From JANOQP01 sp044227705 (GTDB lineage: Bacteria; Bacteroidota; Bacteroidia; Chitinophagales; Saprospiraceae), in the NCBI GenBank assembly GCA_044227705.1, contig JBGAWE010000196.1, positions 1 through 8,703 on the forward strand: 8,703 bases of DNA, written 5' to 3'. Position 1 is the stretch's first letter; every line of letters begins with the position of its first letter. Under the pieces are notes generated by a model. That model ran no database searches, was not told the DNA's origin, and was given only the letters and a program-made list of their open reading frames with translations. The translations under genes were made by a program, and so were the position numbers. Below, piece by piece: positions 1 through 5,275 of the stretch.

Positions 1-342
1 GGCGATGTTGGTCAGAAAGTAAATCATGACGAACGCCGGGACGGCCACCTTCCGGTAGAAGTAGACCATGATGCTGCCCATGACGAACAGCGGCGCGGAG
101 TTGGACATCAGGTGCTGGTAGCCGCCGTGGACGATTGGCCCCGTCAGGATGCCCGGCAGGCCGAACAGGCGGCGCGGGTAGATGCCGAGCGAGCCGGTGT
201 CGATGCCGTAGAGGTGCGTGAAAACGTGGACGGCCCACAGGGCCACGACCGCCATGATCGGCAGGCGGATGCTCTCGACAAGCTCGCGGCCCTCGGCCTC
301 AAGGCTCTTTTCGACCGGGTTTTGACTGGAAAACGGGTTCAT
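1..342 (-). CDS. Rhomboid-family intramembrane serine protease, N-terminal part (runs off the left edge)
   Basis: The first 114 residues are visible; the frame is open to base 1. Rhomboids cleave transmembrane segments of other membrane proteins inside the bilayer. After a polar cytoplasmic N-terminus (about residues 1-25) there is a first membrane segment (about 27-45, containing VVALWAVHVF). A loop follows, then the motif HGGYQHLMSN (His72, His77, Asn81), which matches the conserved HxxxHLxxN of rhomboid TM2, and then TM2 and the start of TM3. The catalytic GxSG serine and the later histidine would lie beyond the window and cannot be checked. The ATG overlaps the stop of the upstream DUF5683 gene as ATGA, so the two are probably translationally coupled in one transcript. 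Family assignment is fairly sure; protease activity and substrate are unknown. Confidence 0.82.
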   Translation of the reverse strand, partial: MNPFSSQNPVEKSLEAEGRELVESIRLPIMAVVALWAVHVFTHLYGIDTGSLGIYPRRLFGLPGILTGPIVHGGYQHLMSNSAPLFVMGSIMVYFYRKVAVPAFVMIYFLTNIA

Positions 343-1103
343 TTTACCGAGAAACACAGCCCGACGCCAAAAGTTGGCCCGCCCGTGCCCGGCGAAGGAA
401 TGGCGCGCGGCGCGATTTTCAGCCCGAGGTCGTCGCCAACGTCGAAGGTTTTGAGGTGCGCGTCGACGAAGGCATCGGTGGCGACGATGAGGTAGGCACC
501 CGCCGTGGCGAGGTAGCTGATTTCCATGTTCTTCTGGTAGTAATCGCGGGCCTGTTTGAGGGTGGCGGGCGTGAGGCTTTCATAGCCAGAATCGACGACG
601 GTGTTGGGGTTGCCGTCGACGGCGGCCTTGTAGTTGCGCTGCCAGAAGTTGCGCTCGCGGGTGTTCGAGATGGTGAAATAGAGCGTCGCCCCGCAGGCCG
701 CCCACGCGAGGGGGATTTTCCAGAACTTCCGGTTGTAAGCCTGACCCGAGCCGGGGACGACGAAGGACATGAGTGCGGCAAGGCGAGGGTTAGGATAGGT
801 TCTTTTGAAATAACCGGTGCGGCGGGCGGCGTTCTCGGCGGCCACGGTCGTATCGCCGGGAAGGACGGCGGCTTCGACCCCCTTCTCCACCGAGGCGGGG
901 ATATCAAGTTTCAAGCCGCTGGTGTCGCGCCGCGCATCGCGTTGCCATTTAGAGGAACTGGCTTTCGGGGGCTGCGGTTCGATGCGGGCCTTCGTCGAGT
1001 CAGGCTCCTGCGCGGCGAGGCCGGGGGCGAAAAAGAGGGCAACGACGATTGTCGCGGCGACCTTCATTAAAAAAACAGCAATGTTTTTTTTCGAGAGACT
1101 CAT
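339..1103 (-). CDS. DUF5683 domain-containing membrane protein
   Basis: A 254-residue protein. The N-terminus has a signal-like hydrophobic stretch ending near LAAQ (about residue 32), then a low-complexity linker rich in Pro, Ala and Lys to about residue 100. The DUF5683 domain follows: NPRLAALMSFVVPGSGQAYN (105-124), KFWKIPLAWAACGATLYF (126-143, membrane segment), a RD-YY segment (186-190), a second hydrophobic segment (197-210), and the family-diagnostic DAFVDAHLKTFDVGDDL (210-226). DUF5683 is typical of Bacteroidota and its biochemical function is not established. The start is uncertain: the ATG at 1103 has GC-rich upstream sequence. An in-frame ATG at 1067 (Met13) follows an AT-rich stretch and would give a more compact, classical signal peptide. 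The stop overlaps the rhomboid start. Confidence 0.85.
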   Translation of the reverse strand: MSLSKKNIAVFLMKVAATIVVALFFAPGLAAQEPDSTKARIEPQPPKASSSKWQRDARRDTSGLKLDIPASVEKGVEAAVLPGDTTVAAENAARRTGYFKRTYPNPRLAALMSFVVPGSGQAYNRKFWKIPLAWAACGATLYFTISNTRERNFWQRNYKAAVDGNPNTVVDSGYESLTPATLKQARDYYQKNMEISYLATAGAYLIVATDAFVDAHLKTFDVGDDLGLKIAPRAIPSPGTGGPTFGVGLCFSVK

Positions 1104-1199
1104 GGGACGGACGGGTTGGCTGAACAGGCTTTTCGCCGAACGATTGACAAGTTGGTTTTGTTGGCTGTCGAGATTGTTTCGGCGAGTCGGGGCTTGCCT

Positions 1200-1233
1200 A
1201 AAATAAAAAATCCCGCCCCGTTGGGCAGGATTT
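1200..1233 (-). terminator. Minus-strand rho-independent terminator-like hairpin
   Basis: An 11-bp inverted repeat (arms 1208-1218 and 1223-1233, one internal mismatch, 4-nt loop) ends on the minus strand in a run of T residues (TTTTTTATTTTA). No T-run follows it on the plus strand, so it should act on minus-strand transcripts. The nearest gene upstream in that direction (1943 onward) points the other way, so the hairpin has no evident gene to terminate. It lies between any distal promoter and the DUF5683 gene, so it could instead attenuate that operon's leader. Confidence 0.5.
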
Positions 1234-1248
1234 GAACAACAAATTATA

Positions 1249-1261
1249 ATCCCATGAACAT
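1249..1261 (+). repeat. Copy 1 of intergenic 13-bp motif ATCCCATGAACAT
   Basis: Identical to copy 3 and one base different from copy 2. It is preceded by TTATA, so that TATAAT (1245-1250) overlaps the motif start. The starts of copies 1 and 2 are 162 bp apart. Confidence 0.6.
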
Positions 1262-1410
1262 TAGCGAATTCGGGCGGAAAAAAAGGCCGGGGGAGTTGGT
1301 CGTGTCGGAAGAGGGTTTCTACATTTACCCTTGCAACAAATCATTGTCCACTTCTTTTAATCCCGTTCCTTTTAATCCTCACTTTTAGCTCGGCGTTTCC
1401 GCCGGTTATA

Positions 1411-1423
1411 ATCCCATGCACAT
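1411..1423 (+). repeat. Copy 2 of intergenic 13-bp motif (ATCCCATGCACAT)
   Basis: One base differs from copies 1 and 3. The motif sits between CCGG tetranucleotides (1403-1406 and within 1425-1429) and is again preceded by TTATA, as in copy 1. It lies 14 bp before the plus-strand terminator hairpin that starts at 1437. Confidence 0.6.
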
Positions 1424-1436
1424 TTCCGGTAAGAGT

Positions 1437-1465
1437 TGGCCGTCCAGTTTTGGGCGGCCATTTTT
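1437..1465 (+). terminator. Plus-strand rho-independent terminator with no upstream plus-strand gene
   Basis: A 9-bp GC-rich stem (1437-1445 paired with 1452-1460, one G-U pair, loop AGTTTT) is followed directly by TTTTT at 1461-1465 and then GTTTC. This is a textbook intrinsic terminator for the plus strand. The genes to its left are all on the minus strand, so a transcript ending here must begin inside the intergenic region or run antisense to the DUF5683 operon. The hairpin itself is clearly visible; the transcript is inferred. Confidence 0.65.
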
Positions 1466-1503
1466 GTTTCTGCATGGCGGCTCGCATCCCCTCTCAATTC
1501 AGA

Positions 1504-1557
1504 CGCAGGCGGCAACCGCTTCGAGCGGCTTTTGCTTTCTATCGGTTGCCGCCTGTG
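1504..1557. other. Long-stem intergenic hairpin with a competing inner stem
   Basis: A perfect 13-bp inverted repeat (1506-1518 with 1543-1555) extends to 15 pairs in RNA (1504-1557) if one G-U pair is allowed. The 24-nt loop contains half of a second stem, CCGCT/AGCGG (1516-1520 with 1524-1528, TCG loop), followed by CTTTTGCTTTCT. The two stems share bases 1516-1518 and cannot form fully together. The geometry resembles alternative terminator and anti-terminator folds, or a palindromic repeat element. Function is unknown. Confidence 0.55.
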
Positions 1558-1573
1558 CTCGACCGGAATTTTG

Positions 1574-1586
1574 ATCCCATGAACAT
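1574..1586 (+). repeat. Copy 3 of intergenic 13-bp motif ATCCCATGAACAT
   Basis: An exact copy of the motif at 1249; its start is 163 bp after copy 2. It is preceded by CCGGAATTTTG and followed by ATCC, so, like copy 2, it has CCGG upstream, but the TATAAT seen at the other two copies is absent. Confidence 0.6.
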
Positions 1587-1879
1587 ATCCTAAAGAATGT
1601 CCGCCGGTTCCATTGAACCAGCGCGTCATTTCCTTTGACGTTACAAAGGTGAGGCGACCCTATTCGGCTGGCAATTACATTTTTTTGGGGTTGTGAAAAC
1701 TTGGCCTTGCCGCGTGAAAAGCCAAAACGAGCTTTAAAAGCTGGATTTAGTTAGTTTTTTATCCTTTTTTGATTTCTTTTAAAAGAAATTCGACTGCTCG
1801 GTGCTCGCTCAAATTTCAGCCGGTGTGAAAACCGATCACCCGAAACTCTCTGATTTTTTAGAAAAAAAACTTTCAAAAA

Positions 1880-1894
1880 GCCTTGCGGCAAGGC
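1880..1894. promoter_or_regulatory. 15-bp palindrome upstream of the carboxylase promoter box (candidate operator)
   Basis: GCCTTGCGGCAAGGC is a perfect inverted repeat with 7-bp arms around a single central base. It lies 6 bp before the TAGTTTTG box, overlapping where the -33 element should be, so a bound dimeric repressor could block polymerase. A lone half-site GCCTTGC recurs at 1704-1710. That it is an operator is inference. Confidence 0.35.
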
Positions 1895-1900
1895 GATTGA

Positions 1901-1908
1901 TAGTTTTG
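1901..1908 (+). promoter_or_regulatory. Bacteroidota-type -7 promoter box TAGTTTTG
   Basis: It matches the TAnnTTTG consensus of the Bacteroidota primary sigma factor exactly and lies 35 nt ahead of the carboxylase ATG, a normal leader length. A matching -33 TTTG is not clear; TTG at 1883-1885 is too close for the usual spacing. The box is therefore suggestive only. Confidence 0.4.
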
Positions 1909-1942
1909 CCGGGCATTTTTTGAACGATTTCTACCCTAATAG

Positions 1943-3499
1943 ATGGAAAAAAAACTCGCCCGCCTGCGTGACCTCACCGCCGAGTCGAAGCTCGGCGGCG
2001 GCCAGAACCGCATCGACGCGCAGCACAAAAAGGGCAAGCTCACCGCCCGCGAGCGCGTCCACTTCCTGCTCGACGCGGGGAGCTTCGAGGAGATTGGCGC
2101 CCTCGTCACCCACCGCACGACCGACTTCGGCATGGCCGAGCAGACCTTTCTCGGCGACGGCGTCGTCACCGGCTACGGGACGGTCGGCGGTCGGCTAGTC
2201 TACGTCTTCGCGCAGGACTTCACGGTGTTCGGCGGTTCGCTATCGGAGACGCACGCCGAGAAGATTTGTAAAATCATGGACCTCGCCATGAAGAACGGTG
2301 CCCCCGTCATCGGCCTCAACGACTCGGGCGGCGCGCGCATCCAAGAGGGCGTCAACTCGCTCGGCGGCTATGCCGACATCTTTTTCCGAAATGTCCAGGC
2401 GAGCGGCGTGGTGCCACAGATCTCGGCCATTATGGGGCCGTGCGCGGGCGGCGCGGTCTATTCGCCGGCCATGACGGACTTCATCCTGATGGTCGAAAAC
2501 TCCTCCTATATGTTCGTCACCGGGCCGAACGTGGTGAAGACCGTGACCAACGAGGACGTCTCGAGCGAAGACCTTGGCGGCGCATCAGCCCACGCCTCGA
2601 AGTCCGGTGTCACGCATTTGACGGCGGTGAACGACGTCGACGCAATCGACAAAATCAAACGACTTCTCTCCTTCATCCCTCAAAACTGCGCGGAAAAGGC
2701 CCCGTCGACACCTTATATAATAGGAGACGAGCTTCGCGACGAGCTGACCGACCTCATCCCCGAAAACGCCAACCAACCCTACGACATGAGAGAGGTCATC
2801 GCCGCTATCATGGACAAATCGGCGGACGGCGAGGGCAGCTTCTTCGAAATCCACAGCCAATGGGCGGAGAACATCGTTGTCGGCTTCGCCAGGCTGGCGG
2901 GTCGCTCGGTGGGCATCGTGGCCAATCAGCCCATGAGTTTGGCGGGCTGCCTCGATGTGAATTCGAGCAAAAAAGCAGGCCGTTTCGTCCGTTTTTGCGA
3001 CTGTTTCAACATCCCGCTCCTCGTTTTGGTGGACGTGCCGGGCTTCCTCCCGGGCACCGACCAGGAATGGAGCGGCATCATCGCCAACGGCGCAAAACTG
3101 CTTTACGCCTTCTCGGAGGCAACCGTGCCGCGCGTCACGCTCATCACCCGAAAGGCGTACGGGGGGGCATACGACGTGATGAACTCGAAGCACATCGGCG
3201 CGGATTTGAACTACGCCTGGCCGACGGCAGAGATTGCCGTGATGGGCGCGAAGGGCGCCTCCGAAATCATCTTCAAAAAGGAAATCGACGCGGCGGCGGA
3301 CCCGGCGGCCAAGCTCTCGGAAAAGGAAAAAGAGTACGCCGAGGCATTCGCTCACCCGTATCGGGCGGCGGCGCGAGGCTTCGTCGACGAGGTCATCCAG
3401 CCTCGGGAGACGCGGCGGAAATTGATTAAGGCCTTTGCGATGCTCGAAAACAAGTCCGTCGAGCGGCCGAGGCGGAAGCATGGCAACATCCCCCTCTGA
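1943..3499 (+). CDS. pccB: Acyl-CoA carboxylase beta subunit (propionyl-CoA carboxylase type carboxyltransferase)
   Basis: A 518-residue protein, the usual full length for this family. The beta subunit moves the carboxyl group from carboxybiotin to the alpha carbon of a short acyl-CoA, classically propionyl-CoA to methylmalonyl-CoA, in the cytoplasm. The two crotonase-fold halves are both present. The N-terminal half has LNDSGGARIQEG (125-136) and GPCAGGAVYSPA (165-176), which includes an oxyanion-hole glycine pair. The C-terminal half has NQPMSLAGCLD (328-338), DVPGFLPGTDQEW (364-376), RKAYGGAYDVMNSKHIGAD (403-421) and AWPTAEIAVMGAKGA (425-439). The C-terminus ends in the typical PRRKHGNIPL. 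No biotin carboxylase or biotin-carrier gene is adjacent. The related methylmalonyl-CoA decarboxylase alpha subunit looks similar, so the substrate and even the direction are not proved. There is no Shine-Dalgarno; the ATG fits the family N-terminus. Confidence 0.93.
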   Translation: MEKKLARLRDLTAESKLGGGQNRIDAQHKKGKLTARERVHFLLDAGSFEEIGALVTHRTTDFGMAEQTFLGDGVVTGYGTVGGRLVYVFAQDFTVFGGSLSETHAEKICKIMDLAMKNGAPVIGLNDSGGARIQEGVNSLGGYADIFFRNVQASGVVPQISAIMGPCAGGAVYSPAMTDFILMVENSSYMFVTGPNVVKTVTNEDVSSEDLGGASAHASKSGVTHLTAVNDVDAIDKIKRLLSFIPQNCAEKAPSTPYIIGDELRDELTDLIPENANQPYDMREVIAAIMDKSADGEGSFFEIHSQWAENIVVGFARLAGRSVGIVANQPMSLAGCLDVNSSKKAGRFVRFCDCFNIPLLVLVDVPGFLPGTDQEWSGIIANGAKLLYAFSEATVPRVTLITRKAYGGAYDVMNSKHIGADLNYAWPTAEIAVMGAKGASEIIFKKEIDAAADPAAKLSEKEKEYAEAFAHPYRAAARGFVDEVIQPRETRRKLIKAFAMLENKSVERPRRKHGNIPL

Positions 3500-3607
3500 T
3501 GTCGCCTCGCCGCCACAAGGCAATTCTGCCCATACCCATCCGGGTACATTTCTCAAAAAAACTCATGCGTCGCTAATTCCGCCGGGGCAGGCTGGATTCA
3601 GGCACAA

Positions 3608-3615
3608 TACCTTTC
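3608..3615 (+). promoter_or_regulatory. Weak candidate promoter box for the TIR-like fusion gene
   Basis: TACCTTTC matches TAnnTTTG at all but the last base and lies 32 nt before the ATG. No clear -33 element is present. The 148-bp gap after the carboxylase gene, with only a weak 5-bp hairpin (3533-3546), leaves open either an own promoter or read-through. Confidence 0.2.
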
Positions 3616-3647
3616 CGTGCTTTCATCCATCTAATCAGGCCCGCCGC

Positions 3648-5204
3648 ATGAAGAACAACATCAAAATCACCGTCCTCCACAGCGGCACCGAAGAGGATGC
3701 GCTGCTCGCCCGGCCAATCGTCAACGGCCTCACCCGGCTCAACGCCGCGTTCCCGGACAGCGTCCACATCTGGGTCACGGAACAGCTCTCGAGCACCAGC
3801 CCGACCCTCTCCGGCCTCCAGCTCGGACGCGAGGACGGCGCTGTCATCCAAGAATTCCTGCGCGCGAGCGACATCATCATCGTGCTGTTGAGCAGCAACC
3901 TCGTCAGTCAGCACAACGAATACGTCAGCCGCCTGTCGGAGATCATCGAGGACACGTTCATGCTCGTCGTCGGGCGGGAGGGCAGGAAGCAGCCCACAAA
4001 GCAGGCCCAAAAGGTCTTTGCAGCCCAGATCGCGCCGTCGCTCCAACTGCCGGGGCACCCGCCACCGCCCATTTTCGGGCAAATCGTGGAGGACCTTTTT
4101 TGGTGGAACAAGGCCTTGAAATGGTACAGCGAGGTCGAGCGGGAGTCGCTCGTGCAGGAGTTCATCGGTAAGGTCTACGAGCACATCATCAAAAGCCGCG
4201 AGGAGTGCATCCGCATCGCCATCCCGGCGTGGGTCGGCTACCTGTCCGGCATCCTCGCCAACGGCGGCCTCAAGCTCGACAAGGATTCCCAGTTCTTCAA
4301 GGAAAACCGCTTCGGCGTCGAGTTCGTCATCATGGACGACTTCGACCAGGCCATCAAGGACTGGAAGGACGGCAAGATCCATCTCACATGGGCCACGCCC
4401 GACCTCCTCGCCCGCAACTGGACGGCCATAAAGCCCTGGGAGCCAACCATCGTCTATCAGGCCGACTGGTCGCGCGGGGCCGACTGCCTGCTCGTCCGGC
4501 CGGGCATCGAGACGGTGGCCGATCTGCGCGGCAAGAACATCGTCATCACCGAGAACGGGCCTGGCGAGGCCCTTTTGCGGGCGATATTGAGGAATAACGG
4601 CATCGGCGATTCGGAAATCAACTTCGTCTCATCCTCGACCGACCCCAACCTGACCATCAAAAACTTCATCAAGGACAAGGGGCAGAACTTCCACGGCATT
4701 GTCACCGCCACGCCGTTCGACCAGATTTTGATGAAATACGACGGCGGCCTCCGCGAGCTGTTCAGCACCGCCAGCCCCGGATTCGAGGAGTGCATCGCCG
4801 ATGTGCTCATCGGCAACCGCACATTCTGCGAGACGCATTTGGAGGAACTCGACGCCATCTTCAGCCAGTGGTTTGCCGAGACGGCCAAGCTCGCCGCCGC
4901 GAAGGAGGCAAAAGGCGCGCTCGTCGCCGAGGCTGTTGGGAAACTCGTCGAGGAGTTGCTCGACCCCATCCCGGCCATCGTCCCCGACGAGGTGCGCGAG
5001 CAGATTGCGGGGCAGCTCCGGGGCTATTTCCTCGCGAGCCTCGAGAAAATCGAGCTGGCGGGCGCGGGCGAGAACAACGACTTCCTGCTCAACGGGCGCG
5101 GCGAGGCCATGATCCAGCTCTTTTCCGAACTCTTCCCGGCCGAATCGAAACCCTCGTGGAGCGAAATGTATCTCACACGAAAGCTGGCTGCTGTGGCGGC
5201 TTGA
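3648..5204 (+). CDS. TIR-like domain fused to an NMT1/TauA-like substrate-binding domain, cytosolic
   Basis: A 518-residue protein. Residues 3-110 look like a TIR-type fold: first strand IKITVLHSG, an LGREDG-containing middle, then ASDIIIVLLSSNLVS (73-87), which matches the strand and box 2-like segment of bacterial TIR proteins. Acidic residues (Glu91, Glu98) lie where a catalytic Glu might be. A helical linker (about 142-185, WWNKALKWYSEVE) leads to a type II periplasmic-binding fold: CIRIAIPAWVGYLSG (187-201), the hinge-like ADWSRGADCLLV (272-283), the NMT1/TauA/SsuA hallmark ETVADLRGKNIVITENGPGE (288-307), and an Ala/Glu-rich helical C-terminus. There is no signal peptide or lipobox, so the binding domain is intracellular and no transporter genes are adjacent. 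I infer a ligand sensor linked to a TIR output, possibly defence or signalling. The start at 3648 is chosen because the longer frame (from 3435) overlaps the carboxylase gene and adds unrelated low-complexity sequence. The TIR call is moderate; the binding-domain call is firm. Confidence 0.8.
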   Translation: MKNNIKITVLHSGTEEDALLARPIVNGLTRLNAAFPDSVHIWVTEQLSSTSPTLSGLQLGREDGAVIQEFLRASDIIIVLLSSNLVSQHNEYVSRLSEIIEDTFMLVVGREGRKQPTKQAQKVFAAQIAPSLQLPGHPPPPIFGQIVEDLFWWNKALKWYSEVERESLVQEFIGKVYEHIIKSREECIRIAIPAWVGYLSGILANGGLKLDKDSQFFKENRFGVEFVIMDDFDQAIKDWKDGKIHLTWATPDLLARNWTAIKPWEPTIVYQADWSRGADCLLVRPGIETVADLRGKNIVITENGPGEALLRAILRNNGIGDSEINFVSSSTDPNLTIKNFIKDKGQNFHGIVTATPFDQILMKYDGGLRELFSTASPGFEECIADVLIGNRTFCETHLEELDAIFSQWFAETAKLAAAKEAKGALVAEAVGKLVEELLDPIPAIVPDEVREQIAGQLRGYFLASLEKIELAGAGENNDFLLNGRGEAMIQLFSELFPAESKPSWSEMYLTRKLAAVAA

Positions 5205-5225
5205 ACAGGGTGGAACAGGAGCAGC

Positions 5226-5266
5226 AAAAAGCCCAAACCATTGACAGTCAATGATTTGGGCTTTTT
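5226..5266. terminator. Bidirectional rho-independent terminator between convergent genes
   Basis: A near-perfect 19-bp inverted repeat (5226-5244 with 5248-5266, a single C/A mismatch, CAG loop). The arms start with AAAAAGCCC and end with GGGCTTTTT, giving a T-run on both strands. It lies between the plus-strand TIR-like fusion stop (5204) and the minus-strand VOC gene stop (5276), so it serves both. Confidence 0.9.
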
Positions 5267-5275
5267 GTTTCGGGT

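Larger units (their letters stand above)
1104..1942. other. 840-bp intergenic region without a supported protein gene
   Basis: It separates divergently oriented genes (DUF5683 to the left, carboxylase to the right) and is far longer than the other gaps here. The left half (1200-1600) is GC-moderate and full of hairpins and the spaced 13-bp motif. It also has two CTTTTAATCC decamers 15 bp apart (1354-1363 and 1369-1378). The right half (about 1680-1940) is AT-rich and looks like a promoter region. It has an 18-bp perfect palindrome ATTTCTTTTAAAAGAAAT at 1772-1789, near-palindromic AGCTTTAAAAGCT around 1733-1745, and the carboxylase promoter elements. Reverse-strand ORFs here are short and resemble nothing I recognise. 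Confidence 0.6.

Noticed and set aside
1208..1245. tRNA-like T-loop sequence (GTTCAAATCC on the minus strand)
   Set aside because: The 5' half of the T-stem and the other tRNA arms are missing; the segment is better explained as a terminator hairpin.
1249..1586. CRISPR array suggested by the repeated motif
   Set aside because: The repeats are only 13 bp, the spacing is about 162 bp rather than 30-40 bp, and no cas genes are visible.
1372..1629. An 85-codon minus-strand open frame in the intergenic region
   Set aside because: It crosses the terminator hairpin, the long hairpin and two motif copies, which fall in different reading frames within it; its composition is Arg/Lys/Ser-rich and matches nothing I recognise. 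A structured non-coding region is more likely.
3533..3546. Small hairpin TACCC-ATCC-GGGTA after the carboxylase gene as a terminator
   Set aside because: The stem is only 5 bp and there is no proper T-run, so termination there cannot be supported.
2585..3556. A 323-codon minus-strand open frame inside the carboxylase gene
   Set aside because: It is antisense to a clearly conserved enzyme, and its translation is rich in Arg, Asp and Val without a known motif; a GC-driven shadow frame.
3435..3647. N-terminal extension of the TIR-like fusion gene starting at 3435
   Set aside because: It would overlap 65 bp of the carboxylase gene and add about 71 residues of Pro/Ser-rich sequence with no fold; the ATG at 3648 directly precedes the first conserved strand.
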